Assembly (NCBI GenBank): GCA_947503555.1
Contig: CANNEE010000009.1
Coordinates: 1 to 64,000, forward strand
Length of the DNA: 64,000 bases
Direction: 5' to 3'
From: an uncultured Shewanella sp.
GTDB taxonomy: Bacteria > Pseudomonadota > Gammaproteobacteria > Enterobacterales > Shewanellaceae
Under the pieces are notes generated by a model. The model saw only the letters and a program-made list of their open reading frames with translations. It was not told the origin of the DNA and did no database searches. The translations under genes were made by a program, and so were the position numbers. Shown piece after piece: positions 17,378-28,223 of the stretch. Each line of letters starts with the position of its first letter. Position 1 is the stretch's first letter.

Positions 17378-18346
17378 ATGAAAAAATCACCCTATTTAAG
17401 TTACATCGCTGACTTTATGTACACTCGTCACTACGCAAAGCGAACCATAGAAACCTACCTCTATTGGATAAAGGGCTTCATCCTATTTAATGATAAACAA
17501 CATCCCAATGATATTGGAGATGCTGAAGTAGAAGCCTTTCTTACCCATCTAAGTTGTATTAAAAATGTTTCTCCATCAACACAATGAAGTGCATTGAACG
17601 CCTTAGTTTTCTTGTATAGGGAGATCATTAAACGACCTCTTTCTGAACAGCTAAAATTTGATAAATCTTCGCGCCAAACTAAATTGCCTACCGTATTGAC
17701 TGTAGAAGAAACAACGCAGTTACTTAATACTATCAATGCTAAACACAGCTTAATTAGCAAGCTGCTTTATGGCAGTGGATTAAGGTTAATGGAGGCTGTT
17801 CGTCTTCGTATCAAAGATATCGATTTCGATTATCTATCTCTGCTTATCTGGTTTGGTAAAGGAGGAAAGCATCGCAGAGTCACTTTGGCCAAAGAATTAG
17901 TACCAGCTTTGCATCAACAAATCGATATTGCGCGGCAATACTACGAAGCCGATATCAAACAAACAGATTATCAAGGCGTATGGATGCCTAATGCACTAGA
18001 AAGAAAATTCCCCAGTGCAGCCAAGCACTTTGAATGGCACTACTTATTTCCATCGGGGCGACTAAGCCAAGATCCAACCTCAAATGGCGCTATTCGTCGC
18101 CATCATATTGATGAAACTTCAGTCCAAAAAGCCGTTAGAGCAGCCGCGTTTAAAGCGGGGGTTAAAAAACATGTCACTTGCCATACACTGAGACACTCTT
18201 TCGCTACCCACCTATTGCAGAGAGGAGCCGATATTCGAACGGTACAAGAGCAACTTGGTCATAGTGATATCAGAACCACGCTGATCTACACTCATGTGCT
18301 GCAAGCTGGTGCTAATGGCGTACGCAGTCCTCTCAGTGATCTCTAG
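17378..18346 (+). pseudogene. intI: integron integrase IntI with an in-frame stop
   Basis: IntI is the tyrosine recombinase that inserts and excises gene cassettes at attI and attC. The frame is 322 residues long, normal for the family. The N-terminal SAM-like domain runs to about residue 70, where TGA at 17585-17587 replaces a codon in STQ-stop-SALNALVFLY. The catalytic domain follows with arginine in SGLRLMEAVRLR (about 135), HTLRHSFATHLLQRG and LGHSD (about 268-290), and tyrosine in IYTHV (about 303). The IntI-specific insert occurs as ALERKFPSAAKHFEWHY. Only one stop separates it from an intact gene, so inactivation is recent, or the stop is read through. It faces away from the array, as in standard integrons. 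Confidence 0.93.
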
Positions 18347-18354
18347 CGCTAAAC

Positions 18355-19365
18355 CTACTCAGGCTGGATCATACCAAAATGCTGATAAGCCCTTGGGGTA
18401 GCGATGCGCCCTCTTGGGGTGCGCTGGACAAAACCTTGCTGGATTAAAAATGGCTCAAGCACATCTTCTATAGTTTCGCGCTCCTCACCGATAGCAGCGG
18501 CAAGGTTATCTAAGCCCACAGGGCCGCCCATAAACTTATCGATTATGGCAAGTAGTAGCTTGCGATCCATATAATCAAAACCTTCGCTGTCGACATCGAG
18601 CACATCTAGCGCTTGCTCGGCCACTGCTTTAGTCACTCGGCCATCGTGTTTGACTTCAGCAAAGTCTCTTACACGGCGTAGCAAGCGATTGGCGATACGC
18701 GGAGTACCACGAGAGCGGCGTGCAATCTCGGTCGCACCTTCTTTATCGATTTCAAGCTCCATCACCTTGGCAGAGCGAGCCACGATTGAGCTCAAATCGG
18801 CCACGTTATAGAACTCTAGCCTTAGTGGAATACCAAAGCGGGCTCTAAGGGGTGAGGTTAATGCGCCCGCACGAGTCGTTGCGCCAACAAGGGTGAAAGG
18901 CGGTAAGTCTAACTTGATTGAACGCGCTGCAGGCCCCTCGCCTATCATGATATCGAGCTGATAATCTTCCATGGCTGGATAGAGGATTTCTTCCACCACA
19001 GGGCTTAAACGATGGATTTCATCGATAAATAGCACGTCATGGGGCTCAAGGTTGGTTAGCAGCGCTGCCAAATCACCGGCTTTTTCCAGCACAGGGCCAG
19101 ATGTGGTTTTAATGCTGACATCCATCTCATTAGCAACAATCATGGCCAATGTGGTTTTACCTAGCCCAGGCGGGCCGTAAATCAGCATATGATCTAAGGC
19201 TTCACCACGCTTTTTTGCCGCCTCGATAAAAATCTTTAACTGAGCGCGCGTATCATCCTGACCCGTATACTCATCGAGCAATTTAGGGCGCATGGCTCTG
19301 TCTATGGCTTCATCTTGGCCATCGGCAGCGAGTTGCGGTTGGATCAGTCTGTCAGCTTCAATCAT
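18355..19365 (-). CDS. ruvB: Holliday junction branch-migration helicase RuvB
   Basis: RuvB is the hexameric AAA+ motor that, with RuvA, drives branch migration of Holliday junctions in recombinational repair. The 336 residues include Walker [10 protein letters not shown] at about 61, Walker B FIDEIHR, the sensor motif GATTRAG, and a C-terminal winged helix with RTPRGR. The length is normal. It starts 44 bases after ruvA on the same strand, and the intI pseudogene ends eight bases after its stop, on the opposite strand. No LexA box was obvious in the ruvA-ruvB gap. Confidence 0.98.
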   Translation of the reverse strand: MIEADRLIQPQLAADGQDEAIDRAMRPKLLDEYTGQDDTRAQLKIFIEAAKKRGEALDHMLIYGPPGLGKTTLAMIVANEMDVSIKTTSGPVLEKAGDLAALLTNLEPHDVLFIDEIHRLSPVVEEILYPAMEDYQLDIMIGEGPAARSIKLDLPPFTLVGATTRAGALTSPLRARFGIPLRLEFYNVADLSSIVARSAKVMELEIDKEGATEIARRSRGTPRIANRLLRRVRDFAEVKHDGRVTKAVAEQALDVLDVDSEGFDYMDRKLLLAIIDKFMGGPVGLDNLAAAIGEERETIEDVLEPFLIQQGFVQRTPRGRIATPRAYQHFGMIQPE

Positions 19366-19409
19366 GATGTTTCCTTAGAACAACGAAGAGTGCTTTCGAT
19401 AAAACGCAT

Positions 19410-20027
19410 TTAAAGCATAGATTTCAGTGCAGCTTTAATCAGGGCCTCTGAGTCCATGCCCTCTTCAAAGACACTGGATACGGCCTTACTAGCAATAGCA
19501 GGTTTATAACCCAATGCCAATAGTGCACCAATAGCGTCTTCTTCTGCGGTATTGACCACAGGTGCAGGTGTATAATCTGCCTTAAGCACAAATTCACGCT
19601 CCGAGCCTTGGGACGCTTCCATCAGGCTCTTTAACTTATCGCGCATCTCAACCAATAAACGCTCGGCGGTCTTCTTACCCACACCTGGCAGCTTAACTAG
19701 CGTGGCCACATCATCACGCTCGACACAGGCGACAAATTCAGAAGCCGTCATACCTGAGAGTATGGTCAGGGCAAGCTTAGGGCCAACGCCATTAGTTTTA
19801 ATGAGCAAACGAAACAGCGCACGCTCCTGCTTAGTGGTAAAACCATAAAGTAGCTGAGCATCTTCACGCACCACAAAGTGGGTGTAGATAGTCGCTTCTT
19901 GATTAAGCTCAGGCAGCTCATAAAAGCTGGTTAGGGGCATCTGAACTTCATAACCCAAGCCTTGAATATCTATTACGACTTCTGGGGCCTGCTTTTCAAC
20001 CACTAGCCCTCTTAAACGACCTATCAT
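19410..20027 (-). CDS. ruvA: Holliday junction DNA-binding protein RuvA
   Basis: RuvA binds the four-way junction as a tetramer and loads RuvB. The 205-residue protein begins [12 protein letters not shown] with the OB domain. It has two helix-hairpin-helix motifs (NGVGPKLAL at about 76 and [12 protein letters not shown] at about 112) and a C-terminal RuvB-binding domain. It overlaps the end of ruvC by four bases (ATGA), showing translational coupling. Confidence 0.98.
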   Translation of the reverse strand: MIGRLRGLVVEKQAPEVVIDIQGLGYEVQMPLTSFYELPELNQEATIYTHFVVREDAQLLYGFTTKQERALFRLLIKTNGVGPKLALTILSGMTASEFVACVERDDVATLVKLPGVGKKTAERLLVEMRDKLKSLMEASQGSEREFVLKADYTPAPVVNTAEEDAIGALLALGYKPAIASKAVSSVFEEGMDSEALIKAALKSML

Positions 20028-20545
20028 TTATAACGTCCATATGTGCTGGCACTTGCTCGCCCACCTAATGACACTAGGCTTTGGCAAGTGTGATAATGAC
20101 AAACAGCCACCCCTAATGCATCGGCGGCATCGGCTTGGGGCGCGGCGGGTAACTTTAATATTTGCTGGATCATATGCTGCACTTGGGTCTTTTGCGCTCG
20201 GCCAGTACCGACTACGGCACTTTTTATCTGTGTCGCGCTGTACTCAGACACGGGCAAATCTGCATTGGTGGCAGCCACTATGGCAGCTCCTCGTGCTTGA
20301 CCTAGCTTTAGCGCAGCATCGGCGTTTTTCGCCATAAAGACACGCTCAATGGCAAACTGATCCGGCTGGTACTGGCGTATGATTTCGCTAATACCGGCAA
20401 AAATCTGTTTGAGTCTAATGGGCAGCTCATCGTCGCTAGTACGAATACAGCCACTGCCCAAATAGATCTGTTGTCGACCTTGGCACTGAATGACACCATA
20501 GCCAGTAATGCGAGAACCTGGGTCGACACCAAGAATAATAGCCAT
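20024..20545 (-). CDS. ruvC: crossover junction endodeoxyribonuclease RuvC
   Basis: RuvC cuts Holliday junctions symmetrically. The 173-residue protein keeps the four acidic active-site residues: D7 in [10 protein letters not shown], the glutamate in FAIERVF, and two aspartates in QADAADALG. It starts three bases after the yebC stop and overlaps ruvA, so yebC-ruvC-ruvA-ruvB form one operon. Confidence 0.98.
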   Translation of the reverse strand: MAIILGVDPGSRITGYGVIQCQGRQQIYLGSGCIRTSDDELPIRLKQIFAGISEIIRQYQPDQFAIERVFMAKNADAALKLGQARGAAIVAATNADLPVSEYSATQIKSAVVGTGRAQKTQVQHMIQQILKLPAAPQADAADALGVAVCHYHTCQSLVSLGGRASASTYGRYK

Positions 20546-20548
20546 AAA

Positions 20549-21295
20549 TTATTCTAAGTTTTCCATGATCTCATCGGAGATCTCGGCATTGTGATACACC
20601 TCTTGAACATCATCATGATCTTCTAGGTTATCAATCAAACGCATAAACTTAGGAGCTGTCGCCGCATCAAGCTCAGCTTTAGTCGATGGGATCATAGTCA
20701 CTTCGGCGTTAACTGACTCGAGACCTGCTGCATCTAAGGCATCTTTTACCGTACCAAACTCTTCTGGCGTGGTATACACATCGATAGATGAGTCATCGTT
20801 GGTGACCACATCTTCGGCGCCCGCTTCAAGAGCAGCATCCATGATAGTGTCTTCGTCGCTACCTTCACCGTAAGAGATCACCCCTTTCTTGGCAAACAGA
20901 TAAGCCACTGAGCCGTCGGTGCCTAAGTTACCGCCAGACTTGCTAAAGGCATTACGCACACCAGACACAGTACGATTACGGTTATCTGTCATGGTTTCTA
21001 CCATCACTGCTGTGCCGCCAGGGCCATAACCTTCATACATAATGGTTTCGAGCACTTGACCATCTAGCTCACCAGCACCACGTTTAATAGCGCGTTCAAT
21101 GGTGTCGCGCGTCATATTGTTTGAAAGTGCTTTATCGATAGCGGCACGTAGTCTTGGGTTAGAATCGGCATCTGAGCCTCCTTCCCTAGCGGCTACGGTG
21201 AGCTCACGAATAAACTTAGTAAATAGCTTACCGCGCTTGGCATCTTGTGCCGCCTTGCGGTGCTTAATATTGGCCCATTTACTGTGACCTGCCAT
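20549..21295 (-). CDS. yebC: YebC/PmpR family translation or transcription factor
   Basis: The 248-residue protein starts [19 protein letters not shown], the family hallmark, and is full length with an acidic C terminus. Members bind DNA as regulators or help ribosomes through proline-rich stretches; which role applies here is not shown. It is the first gene of the yebC-ruvCAB cluster. Confidence 0.96.
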   Translation of the reverse strand: MAGHSKWANIKHRKAAQDAKRGKLFTKFIRELTVAAREGGSDADSNPRLRAAIDKALSNNMTRDTIERAIKRGAGELDGQVLETIMYEGYGPGGTAVMVETMTDNRNRTVSGVRNAFSKSGGNLGTDGSVAYLFAKKGVISYGEGSDEDTIMDAALEAGAEDVVTNDDSSIDVYTTPEEFGTVKDALDAAGLESVNAEVTMIPSTKAELDAATAPKFMRLIDNLEDHDDVQEVYHNAEISDEIMENLE

Positions 21296-21320
21296 ATTCT
21301 CACTCCTCAGTATCGAGGTT

Positions 21321-21350
21321 AAAAAAAGAAGCCGAGACTATGCTCGGCTT
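21321..21350 (-). terminator. terminator after aspS
   Basis: Stem AAGCCGAG / CTCGGCTT with a six-base loop is followed on the minus strand by CTTCTTTTTTT. It lies 37 bases after the aspS stop and before yebC, so aspS and yebC-ruvCAB are at least partly separate units. Confidence 0.85.
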
Positions 21351-21386
21351 AGGAAACTTGAATATTGCCGATGATATTTGCTCGGC

Positions 21387-23189
21387 TTATGCTTGTTCAG
21401 CTTCATCGGCGCTGGCGTCTTCGGCTTTAGCCTTCTCAACCACTTTCACCCCTAGCTCTTCAAGCTGGGCTGGATTGGCAAATCCTGGTGCGTTCGTTAG
21501 CGGACAAGCCGCAGTCGTGGTTTTAGGGAACGCCATCACATCGCGAATCGAGCTAGTGCCTGTCATTAGCATCACGAGTCTGTCTAGACCAAATGCAAGA
21601 CCCGCATGTGGCGGTGTGCCGTAGCGTAGTGCTTCAAGTAGGAAGCCAAACTTCTCTTGAGCTTCTTCATCGCTAATACCTAGCACACGGAAGGCTGCGG
21701 CTTGCATTTCACTGTTGTGAATACGCACAGAACCACCACCGAGCTCACAACCATTTAGTACCATATCATAGGCATCAGACAGGGCTGAAATCGGATCCGC
21801 CTCAAGCTCTGCTGGCGTCACATTACATGGCGCGGTAAATGGGTGGTGAACAGCGTGTAGGCCGTCGTTGATCTTCTCAAACATAGGGAAGTCAACAACC
21901 CAAAGTGGACGCCACTCGTCGCTCACTAAACCAAAGTCTTCACCTAGCTTAAGACGTAGTGCACCCATGGCTTCTGCTACAACGTTAGCTTTATCAGCAC
22001 CAAATAGGATGATATCGCCCGTCTCTGCACCAGTTCGCTCTATGATGTTGTTAACGATAGACTCGTTAAGGAACTTAAGCACTGGTGACTGAATGCCTTC
22101 CATGCCTGCACTGAGGTCGTTGACCTTCATCCAAGCAAGACCTTTAGCACCATAGATGCCAACATACTTAGTGCACTCATCGATTTGCTTACGAGATAAC
22201 TTGGCACCACCTGGTACTCTTAGTACCGCCACACGGCCTTCGGCATCGTTGGCCGGACCATTGAATACGGCAAACTCAACCTCTTTTAGCAGATCAGCCA
22301 CATCGACTAGTTCTAGCGGGTTACGTAAATCAGGCTTATCAGAGCCGAAACGACGCATCGCTTCTGCGTAGGTCATTTTCGGGAACTGGCCTAAATCGAC
22401 ATTCAGCAGATCTTTAAATAGACTGCGAACCATCTCTTCAGTCTTGTCCATCACCTGCTCTGATGTCATGAAAGAGGTTTCGATATCGATCTGGGTGAAT
22501 TCTGGCTGACGGTCAGCGCGTAAGTCTTCATCACGGAAGCACTTCACAATCTGATAATAACGGTCAAAGCCTGACATCATTAGCAGCTGCTTGAAAATCT
22601 GTGGTGACTGAGGCAGCGCAAAGAACTGACCTTTATAGGTACGGCTCGGCACTAGGTAATCACGGGCACCTTCTGGAGTGGCCTTAGTCAAAATTGGGGT
22701 TTCGATATCTAGGAAACCGTTGTCATCTAGAAAACGACGCACGGCGCTAGTAATCTTAGAGCGGAACATCAGACGCTCAGCCATTTCAGGGCGGCGTAGG
22801 TCTAAGTAGCGATACTTAAGACGCTGCTCTTCACTATTGTTTTGATGGTTATCCATGCTTAGCGGCAATGGCGCAGCGCTATTGATGATTGTTAGGTCTT
22901 TACCTAACACCTCAATTTCACCTGTCTTCATATCGCTATTAATTTGGCTGTCTGGACGAGCGCGTACTAAGCCTTTAACTTGCACACAGAACTCACCGCG
23001 AAGTGTACTGGCCACCTCAAAGACTTCAGGTAGATCAGGATCGTAAACCACCTGAATCAAACCTTCTCTATCCCTAAGATCTAAAAAGACCACACCGCCT
23101 AAATCTCGGCTACGGTTAACCCAACCCACCAGGGTTACTTCTTGTCCAACGTGAGACTTGTTTACGTCTCCACAATAATGACTACGCAT
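21387..23189 (-). CDS. aspS: aspartyl-tRNA synthetase
   Basis: AspS charges tRNA-Asp with aspartate. The 600-residue bacterial-type enzyme has the N-terminal OB anticodon-binding domain ([18 protein letters not shown]), class II motif 2 in [19 protein letters not shown], the GAD insertion (about 290-410), and motif 3 [12 protein letters not shown] near 530. The C terminus ends in an alanine/glutamate-rich tail. It lies upstream of yebC-ruvCAB, a common gammaproteobacterial order. Confidence 0.98.
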   Translation of the reverse strand: MRSHYCGDVNKSHVGQEVTLVGWVNRSRDLGGVVFLDLRDREGLIQVVYDPDLPEVFEVASTLRGEFCVQVKGLVRARPDSQINSDMKTGEIEVLGKDLTIINSAAPLPLSMDNHQNNSEEQRLKYRYLDLRRPEMAERLMFRSKITSAVRRFLDDNGFLDIETPILTKATPEGARDYLVPSRTYKGQFFALPQSPQIFKQLLMMSGFDRYYQIVKCFRDEDLRADRQPEFTQIDIETSFMTSEQVMDKTEEMVRSLFKDLLNVDLGQFPKMTYAEAMRRFGSDKPDLRNPLELVDVADLLKEVEFAVFNGPANDAEGRVAVLRVPGGAKLSRKQIDECTKYVGIYGAKGLAWMKVNDLSAGMEGIQSPVLKFLNESIVNNIIERTGAETGDIILFGADKANVVAEAMGALRLKLGEDFGLVSDEWRPLWVVDFPMFEKINDGLHAVHHPFTAPCNVTPAELEADPISALSDAYDMVLNGCELGGGSVRIHNSEMQAAAFRVLGISDEEAQEKFGFLLEALRYGTPPHAGLAFGLDRLVMLMTGTSSIRDVMAFPKTTTAACPLTNAPGFANPAQLEELGVKVVEKAKAEDASADEAEQA

Positions 23190-23250
23190 TTAAACTCTAT
23201 CCTTTTCCGGAATCCGGTGACTTGGAAATCAAAACAATATTAAGAGCGGC

Positions 23251-23278
23251 ATTATAGAGAAATAATGCCAAATACCAA
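23251..23278 (-). promoter_or_regulatory. probable sigma-70 promoter of aspS
   Basis: On the minus strand TTGGTA (23278-23273) and a perfect TATAAT (23256-23251) are 16 bases apart, about 60 bases before the aspS start codon. A hairpin GGCATTAT / ATAATGCC overlaps the -10 region. Confidence 0.6.
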
Positions 23279-23382
23279 AGTACTTCACTGCTAGTCGGTG
23301 AAGGAAGCAGCAGTTTTACCACCTAGCACCCATTTTGGCCAGGGGCTGTTGATGGTAAAACTCACACAAAATGCCAATGTTA

Positions 23383-26274
23383 TTAGCTTGTTCGATAACA
23401 GCGACCGCCATTGCGGCGAGCATAAAAACCTAATTGATCGGCTTTTTTCAACAGTGCTATCGCCGTATCGCCATCGGATGGATACATGGCAACCCCTATG
23501 CTTGGCACCACAGTGAGCTTATGGCCATCTATCTCTTGTGGCAGTGCGAGCAACTCAACTAAGGTTTCACTCACTTGGCAAACCGCATCGAGATCCTGTA
23601 CATGGTTAAGGATCACCACAAACTCATGCCGCGAGAACTTAGCTAAGGTATCTGACTTTCTTAACTTAGATTCGAGCACACTGGCTAGCTTAATCAATAA
23701 CCTATCCGATAAATCCTTGCCATAGGTTTCACCGACTTTATGTAACCCTTCTAGGCTAATAAATAGCACGGCAAATTTTTGTTGCTCCCTCGAAGCAATC
23801 AATACCGTCTGCGTTAATCTGTCGTCAAGCAATGTACGATTAGGAAGCTGGGTTACACCATCATAGTTGGCTGCCATCTTGGCTTGGTTTTGCGCTTTAA
23901 TACGCAAACGCCTTTCTAATTTCACCTTATGGTTAAAATAAGCAGCGATTAAGATGACCACTAAAATCAGTCCGCAAACAACCAGAATCGAACCTATCCA
24001 TTGCCCTAGGTTTGTTGTGCTCTCTGCTTGACTAACTTGCCACTTATCACTGATTTTCTGCTGTGTCTGCTTACTAATATGATTCAGGGCTAGATTAAGC
24101 AAAGGTGCTAAGCGTTTATGTTCTATATTAAGACCAAAATGGCTCTGTTGACCGGTAAAGTCAGTCAGCAAAGAGATAGAAAATGCTTCTTCTTGCTGCT
24201 CAATTTCTTGAGCTAGGCGCGTCACTTTCTCTATAAAAAAGTCAGCATTACCTTCATTGACAGCATCTAGGCCAGCCTGTGTATTAGGCACAAGTACTAG
24301 GGAGATCCCCGGAGCTTGGGACATAAGGTCGGATACTAGGTGATAACCTTCGACGACAGCAAGGTTAAGTCCAGAGAGTTGATCTAACATGTAGGCCGAT
24401 GCTGGACGAGAGCGTGATGCTAATGCCCAAGGCGATGGCCAGTAAGATTGGCTGTAGGCTAAAAGCTGCTCGCGCTCTGCAGTCTTTGCCACGCTGCCAG
24501 CAAGATCTATGCGTCCATCGATTAGCGCCTCAAGTAAATCTTGCCAACGATCAAACACAACAGGCTCAAACTCAATACCTAACTCTTTTGCTAGCATGGC
24601 AACAATATCACTGTTCACACCTGCAAACTGTCCCTTGGCATCGGTAAACTCCATTGGCGGCCAATGACTTAAATAGCCAACTTTCAGCTTACCTAAACTC
24701 GCTAAATAATCGCGCTGAGCTTGGCTCAAATTAATATGACGACCAGGTTCAGTAAATACATGATCCTTATAATTGAGCATCCATTTTTGTTCTAACTCTG
24801 CGAACTCTTGATAGCTAATAAGATTGAAGCCAGACTCAATCCGCTTTGCTAAGCCATCATCGGCTTGGCGGGTCAATGCATAGATTTCAGTGCTAAATTC
24901 AAGCCCGGTATACTGATTAAATTCAGCCCAGCGATTATTGGCCAATAGATAATGCTGAGTCCAAGCCGCCGATGCGACGAAGCCAGCGATATCGCCTCTA
25001 ATAGAAGCCTGTATTAACGCGGCCATAGTGTCATAGAAACGCAGTTGAGTATTGGGCAGCGCCTGTTTCAATTCGGCTAAATAAGGCGCAGTTGGAAACA
25101 CACCAAGCCTTACCCCCTCAAGAGACTCTAAATCGTTAATTTTATTTTTATACAAAAACAAACGGCTCTTAATGCTGTAAAGCTGCCAAGCCCGTTTTAA
25201 GCCAGAGCGTATCGCATCACTCTCAGGGTAACCAATATGAACATCGGCAACCCCTTGTTTAACATCTTCAAGTGAGCCACTCATGTCACCGGGAATAAAA
25301 TCGATAGGAATGCCGGTTTTCTCTGACCACAGACGCCACATATCGACGTACAGACCATGGGGAAGCCCATCGATACCAATATTGACAAAAGGCTCGATAC
25401 CTAACTGCATCGCGATGGCGATCCCTTCTTGGGAGCGACCAAACCCGAGCCAACGCCTTTCTATATTGGCGATTGTCTCAGGTGGAATTTCGTTAAAGCC
25501 TGATTCGATTAGGGCTAAAAGCTCACTATTGTCTTGTTTAACGGCGGGATAAAGTAACGTCTCTTTAATCAGTATTCGATTCTTTGTAGGAAAATCTTCA
25601 GCAAAGGAGCGCTGCTGCGCCTGATCTTTAAGGTAGCCTTCCATGCCAGCAAAAACTTTCACTTCGCCCTTATCTAGCGCCTCAAATAGTGCTTTTCTAG
25701 TTGGATAATGTCTAAAGGCCAGTTTAGGCTCTTTCTCAAGCAGCACGGATTCATGGGCAGAGCCCTCTACAATACCGATATGATAAGGCAACAGAGCTTG
25801 AATATTGGTTTTATCGCCAAGTTCCTCGTGAAGATAGAGGTAGGTGTTAACTTGGGATATAGGCTTAGCAAAATCAAATAGCTCATCCCGCTTAGACGTT
25901 TTGGCCATTCCCATATGAATATCGGCGCGGTTGGAATCGAGTTGCGTTAACGAGTCTTGCCAGTGCCTTATCACAAAGATAATAGGCCTGTGAACTTGAC
26001 GTGACCATTCACGCCAAATATCCACCAGCAAGCCAGCGGCATCACCTTCATCTGTCATGTATTGAAAGGGATAGCTGTCCTCCCCCATTACCATAACAAT
26101 GGGTTTTGCCCTTGTAGCCTTCTCTTCCCTTGCTAGAACTTGATTACCAGCTTCCTGTCTTATGACTTCGCTATTCTCAGCTTGCTCATCGCTAGTTAGC
26201 GTACTTGCTTGAACGGTTAGGGATATGAGTGCCAGCATGGCCCATATCAAACTCATTCCGCCTGTCCTTGTCAT
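23383..26274 (-). CDS. sensor with three solute-binding domains and a degenerate GGDEF domain
   Basis: The 963-residue protein has a signal peptide (MTRTGGMSLIWAMLALISL), then three consecutive SBP_bac_3-type periplasmic modules. They begin near IVMVMGEDSYPFQYMTDEG, GIEPFVNIGIDGLPHGLYVD and GKLKVGYLSHWPPMEFTD. One membrane helix follows near residue 795 (GSILVVCGLILVVILIAAYF), then a cytoplasmic GGDEF-type domain. Its signature reads SRHEF, so diguanylate cyclase activity is unlikely; it may bind GTP or c-di-GMP, or act through partners. The ATG at 26274 was preferred because GGAG lies four bases upstream and the signal peptide then starts properly. The ligands are probably amino acids or similar small polar solutes. 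It is divergent from cmoA. Confidence 0.86.
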   Translation of the reverse strand: MTRTGGMSLIWAMLALISLTVQASTLTSDEQAENSEVIRQEAGNQVLAREEKATRAKPIVMVMGEDSYPFQYMTDEGDAAGLLVDIWREWSRQVHRPIIFVIRHWQDSLTQLDSNRADIHMGMAKTSKRDELFDFAKPISQVNTYLYLHEELGDKTNIQALLPYHIGIVEGSAHESVLLEKEPKLAFRHYPTRKALFEALDKGEVKVFAGMEGYLKDQAQQRSFAEDFPTKNRILIKETLLYPAVKQDNSELLALIESGFNEIPPETIANIERRWLGFGRSQEGIAIAMQLGIEPFVNIGIDGLPHGLYVDMWRLWSEKTGIPIDFIPGDMSGSLEDVKQGVADVHIGYPESDAIRSGLKRAWQLYSIKSRLFLYKNKINDLESLEGVRLGVFPTAPYLAELKQALPNTQLRFYDTMAALIQASIRGDIAGFVASAAWTQHYLLANNRWAEFNQYTGLEFSTEIYALTRQADDGLAKRIESGFNLISYQEFAELEQKWMLNYKDHVFTEPGRHINLSQAQRDYLASLGKLKVGYLSHWPPMEFTDAKGQFAGVNSDIVAMLAKELGIEFEPVVFDRWQDLLEALIDGRIDLAGSVAKTAEREQLLAYSQSYWPSPWALASRSRPASAYMLDQLSGLNLAVVEGYHLVSDLMSQAPGISLVLVPNTQAGLDAVNEGNADFFIEKVTRLAQEIEQQEEAFSISLLTDFTGQQSHFGLNIEHKRLAPLLNLALNHISKQTQQKISDKWQVSQAESTTNLGQWIGSILVVCGLILVVILIAAYFNHKVKLERRLRIKAQNQAKMAANYDGVTQLPNRTLLDDRLTQTVLIASREQQKFAVLFISLEGLHKVGETYGKDLSDRLLIKLASVLESKLRKSDTLAKFSRHEFVVILNHVQDLDAVCQVSETLVELLALPQEIDGHKLTVVPSIGVAMYPSDGDTAIALLKKADQLGFYARRNGGRCYRTS

Positions 26275-26417
26275 TAGACTCCATCTTCCCATGGCTAAAT
26301 ATGATTCTCTTTTACTGGATATAATTGGCAATTTAACACAATTTTCTTTAGCGGTACTTGCTGCGACTCTCATGCAACGGCTAAAATATAAGATTGTTAT
26401 TGTTAAATTTATCTCAA

Positions 26418-27149
26418 ATGAATTCTTCTCAGGATACCATATACGCTCAAGCGAGTGATCACGTAGGCGACTTTAAATTTGATGATCGCGTTGCTGGCGT
26501 TTTCAGTGACATGATACGTCGCTCTGTGCCGGGTTATGGTCAAATAATCCAAACCCTAGGCGACCTTGCCCAAAGGTATGTTACTCCAAAAACCCAAGTT
26601 TATGACTTAGGTTGTTCGCTAGGTGCTGCAACACTCAATATCAGGCGTCAAATCGAATCACGCCAATGTAAGATAGTCGCCGTTGATAATAGCGAGTCTA
26701 TGATTGAGCGCTGTAAAGAGAATCTCGATGCTTATTTAAGCGACACTCAGGTGGATCTTGTTTGCGCTGATATTCGCGATATTGAGTTCGAAAACGCCTC
26801 TATGGTGGTATTAAACTTCACTTTGCAGTTTCTTCCACCGGCCGATAGAGATGCGTTAATTCAAAAAATATATCAAGGGTTAAACCCCGGCGGTATATTG
26901 GTTATCTCTGAAAAACTGCGCTTTGACAGTCAAGCAATCCATGGCTTGCTCGATGATCTGCACCTTAATTTCAAGCGCGCCAATGGCTATAGTGAATTAG
27001 AGATCAGCCAAAAACGTAGCGCCCTTGAAAATGTGATGAAACCAGATACCCTTCCCGCTCACGAACAAAGATTTAAAGCATGTGGGTTTTCACACTCGAG
27101 TCTTTGGTTTCAATGTTTTAACTTTGCTTCTATGGTGGCAATTAAGTGA
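26418..27149 (+). CDS. cmoA: carboxy-S-adenosyl-L-methionine synthase
   Basis: CmoA makes carboxy-SAM from SAM and prephenate for wobble uridine modification (cmo5U34). The 243-residue protein starts [19 protein letters not shown], the family's start, and has the SAM-binding [13 protein letters not shown] and the [14 protein letters not shown] segment. An ATG 24 bases upstream is in frame but does not fit the family. It overlaps cmoB by GTGA. Confidence 0.97.
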   Translation: MNSSQDTIYAQASDHVGDFKFDDRVAGVFSDMIRRSVPGYGQIIQTLGDLAQRYVTPKTQVYDLGCSLGAATLNIRRQIESRQCKIVAVDNSESMIERCKENLDAYLSDTQVDLVCADIRDIEFENASMVVLNFTLQFLPPADRDALIQKIYQGLNPGGILVISEKLRFDSQAIHGLLDDLHLNFKRANGYSELEISQKRSALENVMKPDTLPAHEQRFKACGFSHSSLWFQCFNFASMVAIK

Positions 27150-28141
27150 TTAGTTTTAGTTCTTTTTATAAGCAAATAGCCGACTCAGAGTTACAACACT
27201 GGCTAGAAACCCTTCCTGCCATTTTGGGCAACTGGCAACGCGCCCATAAACACGGCAATCTGCCCAAGTGGGAAAAGGTGCTTAATAAGCTCAATTACCC
27301 CGAGCCAGACCAGTTATCCCTAACCGACAGCGTCACCATAGGCTCAGGCGAGCAGTTATCTGCTGGTCAAAGAGAAAAGCTAGAGAACCTACTACGACTA
27401 TTTCATCCTTGGCGTAAAGGCCCATTTGATGTGCACGGTATTCATATCGACACTGAGTGGCGTTCGGATTGGAAATGGGACAGAGTTAAAGATCATATTA
27501 GCCCGCTAAACAAGCGCACAGTGCTCGATGTGGGTTGTGGCAGCGGTTATCATATGTGGCGCATGTTGGGTGCTGGCGCTAAACGCGTGGTTGGTATCGA
27601 CCCATCACCGTTATTTCTATGCCAATTTGAAGCGATAAAACGCTTAGCGGGTTCAGAAAAGCCTGTACATCTGCTGCCACTGGGCATTGAAGAGTTACCA
27701 CCTCTGGATGCTTTTGATACTGTGTTCTCTATGGGAGTACTGTATCATCGCCGCTCGCCAATCGATCATATTTTGCAATTACGAGATCAGTTGCGCACCG
27801 GCGGTGAACTTGTCTTAGAAACCTTGGTTGTCGATGGCGATGAAAATACCGTCCTTATGCCAAAAGATAGATATGGCAAGATGAACAACGTATGGTTCCT
27901 ACCTTCAGTAAAAGCGCTCATTCTTTGGCTTGAGAAATGTGACTTTATCAATGTGCGTTGTGTCGATGTCGATATTACCTCATTGGCTGAGCAGCGCAGC
28001 ACCGACTGGATGAAGAACGAATCTTTGGTTGAATATCTTGACCCCAACGATATTAGCCTAACCGTAGAAGGTTATCCTGCACCTAAGCGTGCAACCATCA
28101 TTGCAGAAAAAAATCAGCCAAACCATGATTTAATAGGCTAA
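27146..28141 (+). CDS. cmoB: tRNA U34 carboxymethyltransferase
   Basis: CmoB transfers the carboxymethyl group of carboxy-SAM to 5-hydroxyuridine at position 34 of tRNA. The 331-residue protein has the N-terminal helical domain, the [14 protein letters not shown] segment, and the methyltransferase motif [14 protein letters not shown] at about residue 127. The GTG start overlaps the cmoA stop, so the two are translated together. Confidence 0.97.
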   Translation: MISFSSFYKQIADSELQHWLETLPAILGNWQRAHKHGNLPKWEKVLNKLNYPEPDQLSLTDSVTIGSGEQLSAGQREKLENLLRLFHPWRKGPFDVHGIHIDTEWRSDWKWDRVKDHISPLNKRTVLDVGCGSGYHMWRMLGAGAKRVVGIDPSPLFLCQFEAIKRLAGSEKPVHLLPLGIEELPPLDAFDTVFSMGVLYHRRSPIDHILQLRDQLRTGGELVLETLVVDGDENTVLMPKDRYGKMNNVWFLPSVKALILWLEKCDFINVRCVDVDITSLAEQRSTDWMKNESLVEYLDPNDISLTVEGYPAPKRATIIAEKNQPNHDLIG

Positions 28142-28223
28142 AGTTCATAGTCTAAGGGTAATGAATAATGGCTAGATTATGGTGGCAGATCCATGCGGGA
28201 CCAATAAACTAAACACAATCATA

